Positions 1 through 9,031 are shown, counted from the first letter of the stretch. The stretch: DNA of 64,000 nt from CALABS01 sp050260775 (GCA_050260775.1 JBLNCP010000059.1:19368-83367); one strand, 5' to 3'. The notes: generated by a model not told the origin, from the letters alone. A program made the numbers and translations.

Positions 1-1662
1 GTGGCGACGGCCCTTGTGGGCATCGTCGCCGTCGTGGCCGTCAGCCTCATGCAGATGCGCGCCGACCTCATGGAGGACCGCGCGGTCAAGACCCGCCACA
101 TCGTCGAGGTCGGCGCCTCGCTGCTCGGCTATTACGAGGCCGAGGCCAAGGCCGGCCGCCTGACGCAGGAGGAGGCCCAGGCCGCCGCGCTGGCCGCCGT
201 GTCGGCGCTCCGCTACGAGGGCAGCGAGTATCTGTGGATCCATCGTCTCGCCGACACCGTCATGCTGTCCCACCCCAACGCCAAGCTGGTCGGCACCAGC
301 GTCGTCGACATGCAGGACAAGGAGGGCTTTCACCTCTTCCACGCCATGAACAGCACGGTGACGGACAAGGGCGCGGGGACCGTGATGTACAGCTGGCCCA
401 AGCCGGGCGAGACGGCGGCGGTCCCGAAGATCAGCTACGTCAAGGGTTTCCCGTCCTGGGGATGGGTGATCGGCTCGGGCATCTACGTCGACGACGTCAA
501 CGCCGCCTTCCGCGAACGGGCGGTGATGTTCGGCGCCGGGGCGCTGGCGATCCTCGCCCTGGTCGGGGCCATCGCCACGGTCATCGGCCGCACCATCACC
601 CGGCCGCTCGGCCACGTCACCGAGGCGCTGCAGCGTCTGACCCGCGACGACCACTCGGTGGCGATCAACCACACCGAACGCGCGGACGAGATCGGCGCCC
701 TGGCCCGCGGCCTGCTGGTGTTCCGCGGCCACGTCGAAGAGGCGCAGAAGGTGGCCGAGGAGAAGCTGCGGGAACAGGAGGCGCAGCTCGCCCGCCAGCG
801 TGAAATCGAGCGCCTCGCCGAGAATTTCGAGAACCAGGTGGCCGGCGTCGCCAAGTCCCTGACCGCCGCCGCCACCCAGATGCAGGCAACCAGCCAGTCC
901 ATGTCGGCCATCGCCGAACAGACCAGCCGTCAGTCGACCGCCGTCGCCGCCGCGGCCGAGCAGGCGGCCATGAACGTGCAGACCGTGGCCGCGGCGACCG
1001 AGGAGCTGTCGGCATCGGAATCCGAGATCGCCCGCCAGGTCGAGACCTCGTCCACCATCGCCCGCACCGCGGTCACCGAGGCCGAGCGCTCCGGCCGCAT
1101 CGTCGCCGGCCTGACCGAGTCGGCCGGGCGGATCGGCGAGGTGGTCAGCCTGATCAACTCCATCGCCGGCCAGACCAACCTGCTGGCGCTCAACGCCACC
1201 ATCGAGGCCGCCCGCGCCGGTGAGGCCGGCAAGGGCTTCGCCGTGGTGGCGGGCGAGGTCAAGTCGCTCGCCAACCAGACCGCGCGCGCCACCGAAGAGA
1301 TCACCGCCCAGATCCAGGCGGTGCAGCAATCGGCGCGCGAGGCTGCCGAGGCGATCCAGTCCATCGCCGGCACCATCGACGCCATCGAGCAGACCCAGAC
1401 CGCGGTCGTCGCCGCGGTGGAACAGCAGACGGCGGCCACCAACGAGATCGCCCGCAACGTCGAGCAGGCGGCCGGCGGCACCCAGGAGGTGTCCAGCAAC
1501 ATCGTCGAGGTGAGCCAGGCGGCGCGCACGGCGGGGTCCACGGCCACCGAGGTGCTGCAGGCGGCCGGCGAGCTGTCGTCGCAGGCCATCGAACTGGGCC
1601 GCTACGTCGACCAGTTCCTGCGCGGCGTCAAGACCGTCGGCACGCTGCAGGCGGCGGAATAA
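1..1662 (+). CDS. Methyl-accepting chemotaxis protein (5' end outside window)
   Basis: Membrane chemoreceptor that passes ligand binding to CheA/CheW. The frame is open to the first base, and the first residues already read as a hydrophobic helix (VGIVAVVAV), so the true start and cytoplasmic tip probably lie upstream. A periplasmic single-Cache-like sensor (about 25-170, with EYLWIH and GWVIGSGIYVDD) is followed by a second membrane helix (about 175-197), a HAMP linker and a long Ala/Glu-rich coiled coil. The highly conserved hairpin tip is present (GQTNLLALNATIEAARAGEA from residue 390). No C-terminal CheR/CheB tether pentapeptide is visible. The gene ends at TAA 1660-1662 and converges on another receptor gene. 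The ligand cannot be deduced; the Cache type suggests a small organic acid or amine. Confidence 0.93.
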   Translation: MATALVGIVAVVAVSLMQMRADLMEDRAVKTRHIVEVGASLLGYYEAEAKAGRLTQEEAQAAALAAVSALRYEGSEYLWIHRLADTVMLSHPNAKLVGTSVVDMQDKEGFHLFHAMNSTVTDKGAGTVMYSWPKPGETAAVPKISYVKGFPSWGWVIGSGIYVDDVNAAFRERAVMFGAGALAILALVGAIATVIGRTITRPLGHVTEALQRLTRDDHSVAINHTERADEIGALARGLLVFRGHVEEAQKVAEEKLREQEAQLARQREIERLAENFENQVAGVAKSLTAAATQMQATSQSMSAIAEQTSRQSTAVAAAAEQAAMNVQTVAAATEELSASESEIARQVETSSTIARTAVTEAERSGRIVAGLTESAGRIGEVVSLINSIAGQTNLLALNATIEAARAGEAGKGFAVVAGEVKSLANQTARATEEITAQIQAVQQSAREAAEAIQSIAGTIDAIEQTQTAVVAAVEQQTAATNEIARNVEQAAGGTQEVSSNIVEVSQAARTAGSTATEVLQAAGELSSQAIELGRYVDQFLRGVKTVGTLQAAE

Positions 1663-1677
1663 CCCCTCCCGCGGTCA

Positions 1678-1698
1678 CCCCCGGGCTCGACCCGGGGG
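1678..1698. repeat. GC palindrome, copy 1 of a short intergenic repeat
   Basis: CCCCCGGG (1678-1685), a CTCGA loop and CCCGGGGG (1691-1698) form a perfect 8-bp stem. The core CCGGGCTCGACCCGG recurs 40 bp downstream and, in reverse orientation with a TCAAG loop, at 13436-13458. It lies between two convergent genes. Confidence 0.7.
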
Positions 1699-1722
1699 GC
1701 GGTCAGTGGCCTCCCTCTCGTC

Positions 1723-1751
1723 GTCATGGCCGGGCTCGACCCGGCCATGAC
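1723..1751. terminator. Hairpin between convergent MCP genes (palindromic repeat copy 2)
   Basis: GTCATGGCCGGG (1723-1734), loop CTCGA, then CCCGGCCATGAC (1740-1751): a perfect 12-bp stem. It has no U tract on either side, so it may slow polymerase or protect 3' ends rather than act as a classical Rho-independent terminator. It sits between the stop codons of two convergent receptor genes. Confidence 0.55.
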
Positions 1752-1766
1752 GATGTACCCCCCCGA

Positions 1767-3740
1767 TCACGCCGTCCGGATCTGGTCCACCGAGTGGCGG
1801 ACCTCGGCGCGCAAGGTGTCGGCCTGTTGGGCCAGGTCGGACCCGGCGGCGAGCACGCTGCTCGCGGCGCGGCCGGTGTCGGCCACCGTGGTGGACACGC
1901 CGGCGATGTTGTCCGAGACCTGCCGGGTTCCCTCGGCGGCCTGCTGGACGTTGCGGGCGATCTCCTGGGTGGCGGCGCCCTGCTCCTCCACCGCCGAGGC
2001 GATGGTGGTGATGACGCCGCTCATGCGGTTGATCACCTTGCCGATGGAGTCGATGGCGCCCACCGCGTCGTGGGTGGCGCTCTGGACCGCGCCGATCAGC
2101 GCCGAGATCTCGTCGGTGGCCTTGGCGGTCTGGCTGGCGAGGTGCTTGACCTCGTTGGCCACCACCGCGAAGCCCTTGCCCGCCTCACCGGCCCTGGCCG
2201 CCTCGATGGTGGCGTTCAGCGCCAGCAGGTTGGTCTGGCTGGCGATGTCGGTGATGAACGAGACGACCTCGCCGATCTTGACCACCGATTGCTGCAATCC
2301 GGCGATGCGGTCGTCGGCGGCCCGGGCCTCGTCGACCGCCGAGGCGGCGATCCGGGTGCTTTCGGTGGTCTGGCGGCTGATCTCGTTGATGGAGGAATGC
2401 AGTTCCTCGGTGGCGGCGGCCACGGTGGAGACGTTGGCCGAGGCCTCCTCGGCGGCGGCGGCCACGGTGGCCGCCCGCGACTGCGCCTCCTCCACCAGCT
2501 TGTTCATGGTTTCGGCGGTGGCCACCATCTGCGACGACGCCGACCCCACCGTCTCCGCCACGCGGCCGATCGAAGCGTCGAGGTCGCCGGCGATCTTGCC
2601 CATGGTGCGGCGGCGCTCGGTTTCGGCGGCGGCGCGCATGGCCTCCTGCTCCTCGTGCAGCCTGCGATTCTCATTGCCCTGCCGCTTGAACACCTCGACG
2701 GCACGGGCCATCTCGCCCACCTCGTCGGTGCGCGTGGTCGAGGGCACCGCCACCGAAAGGTCGCCGCCGGCCAGGCTGCGCATCACCCCGGTGATGTCGA
2801 CCAGCGGCGCCGAGATGCTGCGGGCCAGCATGAAGGCGACGCCGAGCGCGACGGCGAGCAGGCCGCCCACCACCAGCAGGGCGGTGGTGCGGGCGTCGGC
2901 GTACTGGGCCTCGTACTCGCTGGAATCCATCACCACCTCGACCACCGCCGCGGGCTTGCCGGAATAGTCGGGGACGATGGCGGCCAGCGCCGCGACCGGC
3001 CGGTTGGCGCGGCTGCCGCGGGCGATCACGTGCTCGACCTTGCCCGCCATGGCGGCGTCGAGGGACTCGGCCTGGAAGAAGCCCTCGCCGGCGGTATTGG
3101 CGATGGCCTTGTAGCCGCCGGCCTTGTCGTCCTTGATCCACAGCGCCACGTCGACGCCGAACTGCTTCTTGAACTGGTTGGCGAAGTCCTGGCCGAAGTT
3201 GAGGCCAAACTCGACGGTGCCCTTGTGCTGGCCGTCGGCAATCATCGGCACCACGGCGCGCACGCCGAGCCCGCCGACGCCCTTCTCGAGGCCGACCACG
3301 TCCTTCTTCTTGGTGTTGGCCTCGACCACGGTGAAGCGGAACGACGACAGGTCGTCGCCGAACTTCTTCGGCATGTGGACGCGGAAGAACGAGGTGGCGG
3401 GCGGCAGGTGGAACTGGAACTGGTCGACGCCGGCCTGGGACTTCATCGCCTCGAAGCCGGGCACGAACAGGGCGGCGAGGCGGTCGCGGTCGCCGGCGGC
3501 GAAGGCGCTCTGCACCTCGGGAATTCCGGCGACCAGCCGGGCCAGGGCGGCGCCGTTGCCGGTCGATTCGGCCAGCGCGGCCTCGAAGGCGTTGTGGTAG
3601 CCCTGCAGCTCGCGCTCCTCGGCGCGCTCGATGGTGGCGGACAGCGTCCGCAGCATCAGCGGGACCAGGCCGAGAGCCACCAGCAGCAGCAGGACGGCGA
3701 AACTCGCCACCAGGCGCCCTTTGATTCCCATGGTCTTCAT
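1767..3740 (-). CDS. Methyl-accepting chemotaxis protein with large periplasmic Cache-type sensor
   Basis: Transmembrane chemoreceptor of 657 aa. An N-terminal membrane helix (about 8-28) precedes a roughly 270-residue periplasmic sensor resembling the double-Cache group (segments FRVHMPKKFGDDLSSFR and GTVEFGLNFGQDFANQFKK). A second helix (VVGGLLAVALGVAFMLA), a HAMP domain and the methyl-accepting/signalling coiled coil with the conserved tip (SQTNLLALNATIEAARAGEA) follow. The start at 3740 was chosen because AGGGAGGGCAG lies just upstream and a basic-then-hydrophobic N-terminus follows; ATG at 3731 is a weaker option. The preceding upstream extension reads as non-coding. It converges on the first MCP gene. 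No chemotaxis kinase genes are nearby, so this is an orphan receptor. The ligand is unknown. Confidence 0.93.
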   Translation of the reverse strand: MKTMGIKGRLVASFAVLLLLVALGLVPLMLRTLSATIERAEERELQGYHNAFEAALAESTGNGAALARLVAGIPEVQSAFAAGDRDRLAALFVPGFEAMKSQAGVDQFQFHLPPATSFFRVHMPKKFGDDLSSFRFTVVEANTKKKDVVGLEKGVGGLGVRAVVPMIADGQHKGTVEFGLNFGQDFANQFKKQFGVDVALWIKDDKAGGYKAIANTAGEGFFQAESLDAAMAGKVEHVIARGSRANRPVAALAAIVPDYSGKPAAVVEVVMDSSEYEAQYADARTTALLVVGGLLAVALGVAFMLARSISAPLVDITGVMRSLAGGDLSVAVPSTTRTDEVGEMARAVEVFKRQGNENRRLHEEQEAMRAAAETERRRTMGKIAGDLDASIGRVAETVGSASSQMVATAETMNKLVEEAQSRAATVAAAAEEASANVSTVAAATEELHSSINEISRQTTESTRIAASAVDEARAADDRIAGLQQSVVKIGEVVSFITDIASQTNLLALNATIEAARAGEAGKGFAVVANEVKHLASQTAKATDEISALIGAVQSATHDAVGAIDSIGKVINRMSGVITTIASAVEEQGAATQEIARNVQQAAEGTRQVSDNIAGVSTTVADTGRAASSVLAAGSDLAQQADTLRAEVRHSVDQIRTA

Positions 3741-3900
3741 TCTGCCCTCCCTCGGCTTCGCCAGCGACCTACGCAACCAGGCACGGAGCCTCGGCCTCTT
3801 ACCTTGCGCATAGATCCTGCATGTACGCGGCAATTGAGGAAAGCGGAGCAAAAGAACGAATGATGCGTTAGTTCGACACCAATGGAACGAGGGAATGATG

Positions 3901-3920
3901 CCTAGGTATTATACCCTAGG
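3901..3920. other. Imperfect palindrome between MCP gene and tRNA-Leu
   Basis: CCTAGGTATTATACCCTAGG has CCTAGG at both ends and a TATTATA centre. It lies 160 bp upstream of the minus-strand receptor gene and 107 bp upstream of the tRNA. It could be a protein-binding site or contain a -10 element; no function is demonstrated. The rest of 3741-4026 shows nothing gene-like. Confidence 0.3.
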
Positions 3921-4026
3921 GATCGTCCCCGCCCAAGCGCCATGGCCCCAAAGCTCGAGCCCTGGCCCGAGCCCGAGGTGGACAGGGGGGGCGCTTGCCA
4001 TTACAAGCGGATGTCGTGACGCGCAC

Positions 4027-4111
4027 GCGGACGTGGCGGAACCGGTAGACGCAGCGGACTTAAAATCCGTTTTCTTCGGAAGTGGGGGTTCGAGTCCCCC
4101 CGTCCGCACCA
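4027..4111 (+). tRNA. tRNA-Leu (anticodon UAA)
   Basis: The acceptor stem pairs GCGGACG (4027-4033) with CGTCCGC (4101-4107), followed by discriminator A and an encoded CCA (4109-4111). The anticodon arm has stem CGGA/TCCG around loop CTTAAAA, giving anticodon TAA, which reads UUA leucine codons. The class II length (85 nt), a variable arm, and the T-arm GGGGGTTCGAGTCCCCC support tRNA-Leu. In this GC-rich genome UUA is rare, so the tRNA serves few codons. It is a lone gene between the receptor and kinase genes. Confidence 0.97.
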
Positions 4112-4136
4112 TCGGCGCCGGCGTGGGTGGGCCGTT

Positions 4137-5792
4137 CTACGCGGAGCCCCCGTCAGGGATAGTGAACAGGAAGGTTGCCCCCTCGCCCGGGGTCGATTCG
4201 ACCCACACCTCGCCGCCGAAGCGATGGATGATGCGCTGGCAGACGGCGAGGCCGACGCCGGTGCCGGAGCGGTCGCCCGGTGGGTGCAGGCGCTGGAAAA
4301 TCACGAAGATCTTGTCGAAGTATTGAGGGTCGATGCCGATGCCGTTGTCGGCTACGGCGACGGTCCACCATCCGTCCCTGTCGCTGCGGGCGCTCACCTC
4401 GATGCGGGGGCGGCGGCCCGGGGCGCGGTATTTGACCGCGTTGCCGATCAGGTTCTGGAACAGGCTGACGAGCTGGAACTCGTCAGCCCGCACCGTCGGC
4501 AGGTCGCCGACGATGATCTCGGCGTCGGCTTCGGCGATGGCGGCGGCGAGATTGGCAGCGGCCTGGTCGAGCGCCTTGCGGCAGCTGACCCGGACCAGCG
4601 GCTGCCCGCGGCTGGAGACCCGGGCGTATTCCAGCAGGTCCACGATCAACATCGACATCCGGCTGGTGCCTTCGACGATGAACCCGATGAAATCGTCGGC
4701 ATCGGCGTCCAGGCGGCCGCGGTAGCGGCGCTCCAGCAGCTGGGCGTAGCTGACGATGTTGCGCAACGGGGTCTGCAGGTCGTGCGAGGCGACATAGGCG
4801 AAGCGCTCCAGATCGGCGTTGGAGCGCTCAAGTTCCACCGACTTGGCGCGCAGCGCCCTTTCGACCCGGGCCTGGCGGGTGATGTGGCGGGCCGTGCCGA
4901 AGGCGGTGGCCGCCATCGCCAGGACCAGCAAAGCCCCGAGGAGGCGGGTGCGGCTGATGCCCTCCTCGACCACCTCCCAGCCCTGCTTCGGCACCGCGCC
5001 CATGCGCCAGGTGCCGTAGGGGAGCTGGACGTCGGTCACCACCGGCCGCTGATCGAAGATGGCCTCGTCCCCAGAGATGACCGCGCCCGATTCCCCCAGC
5101 CCGTCGCGGCCGCGGATGGCGACGGCGAAGGGGAGGTCGTCGCGATCGAGGCCGGCGTCGGCGAAGACCGCGGGGATGTCGAGGACGACGTTGACCATGC
5201 CGAAGAACTTGCCCTCGCTGCCGTCGGGATTGCGCAGGAAGACGGGGGTGCGCGCGATCAGGCCGATGCCGCCCTGGATCAGCGGCACCGGCCCCTGCAG
5301 CACCGAGGACCGGGACGCGATTGATTTTCTCACCTGGGCGTACTGCTCGGGTATCGTGCGGTAATCGACCCCGACCACCATTTCGTTGCCCGCCACCGGA
5401 TAGGTCATGGCGATGACCAGGCCGCGGCTGAGCACCATATTGCGCACGTTGCGGTGGCCGCTGAGCAGCACCTCGGCCGCCGTCGCGAACTGCCTTTCGG
5501 TGATATCGCCGTTGGCGATGATGAAGGCCACCATGCCCCGGGTGCGCAGCAGCGGCCCGTTGAGGGAGTTCTCAAGCCGGGCGCGGATGGTGTTGAGCTG
5601 GGTGAGAATCGAACTGCGAAGTTCTTCTTGGCGTCGCAGCCGATCGATGCTGTCGAGGTGGACCAGCGCCATCGCCGCCAGGGCCGTCACCGCCGTAGCC
5701 ACCGCCCAGGGCAGGCCGGCACGCGCCAGAGTGGTGACGGCCATCCGCAGCCGGCCAGGTCTGCCCCCTGGGTCTTCCACGATTGCGGTCAT
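4137..5792 (-). CDS. CHASE-domain sensor histidine kinase
   Basis: Membrane sensor kinase, 551 aa. A first membrane helix near residues 20-40, a periplasmic CHASE-type sensor (about 60-250, ending before a second helix LLGALLVLAMAATAFGTA), then a HisKA domain with phospho-accepting His337 in SHDLQTPLRN. The ATP-binding domain has an N box (NLIGNAVKYRAPG), G1 (VADNGIGIDPQYFDKIF) and G2 (GTGVGLAVCQRIIHRFGGE). The start at ATG 5792 follows AAGGGGGAAC. There is no fused receiver and no response regulator gene nearby, so the partner is unknown. It lies 25 bp downstream of the DivL-like gene on the same strand, so they are probably one transcript, and the intact kinase may act with the histidine-less one. 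Confidence 0.9.
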   Translation of the reverse strand: MTAIVEDPGGRPGRLRMAVTTLARAGLPWAVATAVTALAAMALVHLDSIDRLRRQEELRSSILTQLNTIRARLENSLNGPLLRTRGMVAFIIANGDITERQFATAAEVLLSGHRNVRNMVLSRGLVIAMTYPVAGNEMVVGVDYRTIPEQYAQVRKSIASRSSVLQGPVPLIQGGIGLIARTPVFLRNPDGSEGKFFGMVNVVLDIPAVFADAGLDRDDLPFAVAIRGRDGLGESGAVISGDEAIFDQRPVVTDVQLPYGTWRMGAVPKQGWEVVEEGISRTRLLGALLVLAMAATAFGTARHITRQARVERALRAKSVELERSNADLERFAYVASHDLQTPLRNIVSYAQLLERRYRGRLDADADDFIGFIVEGTSRMSMLIVDLLEYARVSSRGQPLVRVSCRKALDQAAANLAAAIAEADAEIIVGDLPTVRADEFQLVSLFQNLIGNAVKYRAPGRRPRIEVSARSDRDGWWTVAVADNGIGIDPQYFDKIFVIFQRLHPPGDRSGTGVGLAVCQRIIHRFGGEVWVESTPGEGATFLFTIPDGGSA

Positions 5793-5817
5793 GTTCCCCC
5801 TTGTGAGCCGCTGCGGC

Positions 5818-8289
5818 TCAGCTTGCGGTCGGCAACCTGACGACGACGACGGTGCCGCCCTCGGGCCCGTCCTTGAGCTCGATGCGGCCGCCGTGCAGTT
5901 CGACGAAGCGGCGGACCAGGGCGAGGCCCAAGCCCGCACCGGACGGCCCGGCCTGGTGGTTGATGGTCACGAAGCTGTCGAACACCCGCTCGCGGTCGGC
6001 CTCGGGGATGCCGGGGCCGGTATCGCTGACGGTGAGCACCAACTCGCCACCGGCGCGCTCGGCCCGGACCACCACCGATCCGCCCGTCGGGGTGTACTTC
6101 ACCGCGTTGCCGACCAGGTTGAACATCACCTGCTTGAGCCGGCGCTGATCGGCGACGATCCAGCCGATGTCCAGCGGACAATCGAACTCCAGCGAGATCT
6201 TCTTTTCGCGCACCCGCTCACGCACCAGGGCGAGCACCGAGGTCAGCAGCGGATGGATGTCGGCGGCGTCGAGCTCCAGCGTCATCTGGCCCGCCTCGAT
6301 GGTGGCGAGGTCGAGGATGTCCGACACCAGCCCCTGCAGCGCCTGCCCGGCCTCGGTGATGCCCTTGGCGTACTCGTGCTGGCGCTTGTTGAGCTTGCCG
6401 AAATATTCCGCCGACAGCATTTCCGAGAAGCCGATGACGCTGGTCAGCGGTTTCCTCACCTCGGCGGAGACGTTGGCGATGAACTCGCTCTTCAGCAGGT
6501 CGGCGGCCGCCAGCGCCTCGTTGCGTTCGATCAGCGCCCGCTCGACGCGGGCGGTGTCGGTCACGTCCAGGAAGGTCAGCAGGGTGGCGCCATCGGGCAG
6601 CGGCACGCTGGTGCAGTCAAGGATGGCGCCGTCCTGGCGCTCGAACCGCGCGTCCTGCGGCGAGCGGCGGTCGACCAGCCCCATCAGGCGGTCGCGGACC
6701 TGCGGCCAGGTCGAGGCGCGGTCGGGCCGCCCGTCGAAGAAGTGCTTGAGCCGTTCCACGATCTCATGGAGGTGCGGCTCGCCGGCCAGGTAGGACGCGT
6801 CCAGCGACCAGATGCGTCCGAACGAGGGATTGAACAGCTTGAGCCGTCCGTCGTCGCCGAACACGGCGATGCCCTCGTGGAGGTGGTCGAGGGTTTCCCG
6901 CTGTACCGCCAAGGCGGTGTTGAAGCTGCGCTCCAGCGCCAGGGTGTCGGTGACGTCCTCGTAGGTGAACACCAGCCCGCCGTAGGGATGCGGCGAGATC
7001 AGCCGGCGCAGCGTGCGGCCGTCGGGCAGATGCAGCACCGTCTCCACCGGGTCGATCAGCGAGATGAAGCGGCGGAGTTCCTCTTCCTTGTAGGCGCGAT
7101 AGTCGGCGACCTCGGGCAGCAGCCGGCGCTCGCGCAGGCTGTCGAGCACCAGGGCATAGGTCGGCTGATTGGTCAGCCATTCGGTTTCCAGCCGCCACAG
7201 CCGCGCGAAGGCGGTGTTGAAGAAGGTCAGCTTGGTGTCGGGCGAGAAGATGGCGATGGCGGTGGCCAGCCGCTCCAGCACCTCGACGTGGGCGGTGACG
7301 TGCTGGTCGAGGCGGGTCTCCAGTTCCTCGACGCGGGTCTGGTCGAGGGCGAAGCCGGCGGTCAGCAAGGTCTCGCCCACCGACACCGGCACCTCGGTGA
7401 GCGCGGTCAGGCGGCGCTCGCCGGACAGCACGAGGTGGAAGGTCTCCGAGCGTGGCTCGCCGGCGGCACGGGCGCGGGCGGCCAGGGCGCGCGCCTCGCG
7501 CACCGAGGCGTCGGCCGCCAGTTCGATCTGGGCGGCGATGGCGGCATCCACCCCGCCGGCATCGACCGCATGGGCGTAGGCGCGGTTGACCGCCACCAGC
7601 GAAAGGTCCTCGTCGCGCAGCCACACCGGCATCGGCAGCGCGTCGATCAGCGCCTTGAAATAGGCGGTCTCGGACGCCAGGGCCTGCAGCGAGCGGGCAA
7701 GGTCCTCGACCACGGCGGCGCCGCTGGAGACATCGGACAGCCACACCAGGTCGGCCATGCGCTCGCCATCGGGGCCGGCGACGCGGACGCCGGCCAGGCG
7801 GACCCGGCGGTTGCCGCCGATCAGCGGGAATTCGGCATCGAAGGGCTCGCCCTCGCTCCGCAAGGCGTCGATATGCCCGTCGATCAGGCGGGCATCCTGG
7901 GGTGCGAACGCTTCCCGCACGTCCTCCCAGTCGGACTGGGTCCCCCGCGTCAGCCCCAGCAGGACGGCGAGGCGGCGCGAGCACACCTCCACATCCGCGG
8001 TGTCGCCGGCCATCCACGCGTAATAGCCCTCGGGGGCGGCGGCCAGGCATTCCAGCAGGCGCGCGGCTTCCGCCTCCTTGGCGGCGGCGCGGCGGGTCAG
8101 CTTGGCGATGCGCCAGCGCTGCAGCGCCACCAGCGGCAGCGCCAGGGGGCCGAGCAGGGCGGCGCCGAGCGCCGCCGAACCGAGGTCGACGGGGAACAGG
8201 CCGGTCTCGACCGGAGCGAAACCCTGGGCCAGGACGGCAGCCGGCACCATGGCCGTCGCCGCGCTCAGGCCCGCGAGAAACCTCCGCAT
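5818..8289 (-). CDS. DivL-like multi-PAS kinase-fold protein lacking the phospho-accepting histidine
   Basis: 823 aa, membrane-anchored: signal/anchor helix at 1-20 and a second hydrophobic segment near 35-55. Several PAS domains follow (for example MPVWLRDEDLSLVAVNRAY, and two PAS-7-like copies with AIAIFSPDTKLTFFNTAF and GIAVFGDDGRLKLFNPSF), then HisKA and an ATPase domain. The H box reads FIANVSAEVRKPLT, with Ala609 (codon 6463-6465) where kinases have His. The ATP-site motifs (NLVGNAVKYTPTGG, SDTGPGIPEADRERVFDSF, GAGLGLALVRRF) are intact. The linker ERNEALAAADLLKSEFIANVS and the domain order resemble Caulobacter DivL, which has Tyr at this site and controls the CckA-CtrA cell-cycle relay. 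That assignment is inference. Start ATG 8289 follows GGGGAAGGAGAG. Confidence 0.85.
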   Translation of the reverse strand: MRRFLAGLSAATAMVPAAVLAQGFAPVETGLFPVDLGSAALGAALLGPLALPLVALQRWRIAKLTRRAAAKEAEAARLLECLAAAPEGYYAWMAGDTADVEVCSRRLAVLLGLTRGTQSDWEDVREAFAPQDARLIDGHIDALRSEGEPFDAEFPLIGGNRRVRLAGVRVAGPDGERMADLVWLSDVSSGAAVVEDLARSLQALASETAYFKALIDALPMPVWLRDEDLSLVAVNRAYAHAVDAGGVDAAIAAQIELAADASVREARALAARARAAGEPRSETFHLVLSGERRLTALTEVPVSVGETLLTAGFALDQTRVEELETRLDQHVTAHVEVLERLATAIAIFSPDTKLTFFNTAFARLWRLETEWLTNQPTYALVLDSLRERRLLPEVADYRAYKEEELRRFISLIDPVETVLHLPDGRTLRRLISPHPYGGLVFTYEDVTDTLALERSFNTALAVQRETLDHLHEGIAVFGDDGRLKLFNPSFGRIWSLDASYLAGEPHLHEIVERLKHFFDGRPDRASTWPQVRDRLMGLVDRRSPQDARFERQDGAILDCTSVPLPDGATLLTFLDVTDTARVERALIERNEALAAADLLKSEFIANVSAEVRKPLTSVIGFSEMLSAEYFGKLNKRQHEYAKGITEAGQALQGLVSDILDLATIEAGQMTLELDAADIHPLLTSVLALVRERVREKKISLEFDCPLDIGWIVADQRRLKQVMFNLVGNAVKYTPTGGSVVVRAERAGGELVLTVSDTGPGIPEADRERVFDSFVTINHQAGPSGAGLGLALVRRFVELHGGRIELKDGPEGGTVVVVRLPTAS

Positions 8290-8452
8290 CCGCTCTCCTT
8301 CCCCGTCCTCTCCCGACCGGGGAGAGTGCCTCCCATTGGGGGAAAAGACAAGAGTCGGACCACTGCGCTTCGGGATACCTCTACCCAATGCGGTTGTGGG
8401 TTTTGCGCCGACCTGCTACATCCGCCCTTGGCCTGTGCGGGAGGGGACCGGC

Positions 8453-9031
8453 GTGCTCCAGCGGACCTATGATTGGATGATGGATCGTGCCTCGCATCGT
8501 CATGCGGTGTGGTGGCTGGCGGCCGTGTCCTTCATCGAAAGCTCGTTCTTCCCCATTCCGCCCGACGTCATGCTGATCCCCATGGTGCTGGCGGCTCCCA
8601 CCCGCTGGCTACGCCTCGCCATGGTGTGCACGCTGGCCTCGGTGGCGGGGGGCTACCTGGGCTACGCCATTGGCTACTTCTTCATGGACAGCGTCGGCAT
8701 GGCGATCCTCGGCGCCTTCGGACTGGTGGGCAAGTTCGAAGCGTTCAAGCCCAAGGTCGACGAATACGGCGTGTGGGTCATCATCGTGAAGGGGGCGACG
8801 CCGATCCCCTACAAGCTGATCACCATCGCCGCCGGCGCGTTCAAGTTCGACCTGGCCAAGTTCACGCTGGCCTCGGTGATCGCGCGCGCCATGCGCTTCC
8901 TGATCGAGGCGGCGCTGCTGTGGCAGTTCGGGCCGCCGATCCGCGCCTTCGTCGAAGGCCGGCTCAAGCTGGTGATGACCGCGGCGGTGGTGCTGGTGGT
9001 CGCCGGCTTCGCCATGGTCAAGCTCCTGTAG
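8453..9031 (+). CDS. YqaA/DedA-family (SNARE-associated type) inner-membrane protein
   Basis: 192-aa membrane protein of the VTT/DedA superfamily, YqaA branch. The family-typical N-terminus RTYDWMMDRASHRHAVW supports a GTG start at 8453, which has GGGAGGGGACC upstream. SFIESSFFPIPPDVMLIPMV holds the conserved Glu and Pro residues of the re-entrant loop, and GATPIPYKLITIAAGAF is the second conserved loop. About four to five hydrophobic segments are present. DedA relatives include polyprenyl-phosphate and phospholipid flippases; the YqaA subgroup's substrate is not established. It is transcribed divergently from the DivL-like gene; the 163-bp gap carries a short CTCTCCC/GGGAGAG hairpin (8308-8326). 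Confidence 0.88.
   Translation: MLQRTYDWMMDRASHRHAVWWLAAVSFIESSFFPIPPDVMLIPMVLAAPTRWLRLAMVCTLASVAGGYLGYAIGYFFMDSVGMAILGAFGLVGKFEAFKPKVDEYGVWVIIVKGATPIPYKLITIAAGAFKFDLAKFTLASVIARAMRFLIEAALLWQFGPPIRAFVEGRLKLVMTAAVVLVVAGFAMVKLL

Noticed and set aside
1794..3863. Long open frame on the plus strand opposite the second chemoreceptor
   Set aside because: Product is low-complexity Gly/His/Asp/Ala repeats with no domain; the minus-strand receptor explains the region. Such antisense frames are expected at this GC content.
3895..4326. Short plus-strand open frame across the tRNA
   Set aside because: It runs through the tRNA-Leu and into the kinase gene; no homology and no ribosome-binding site.
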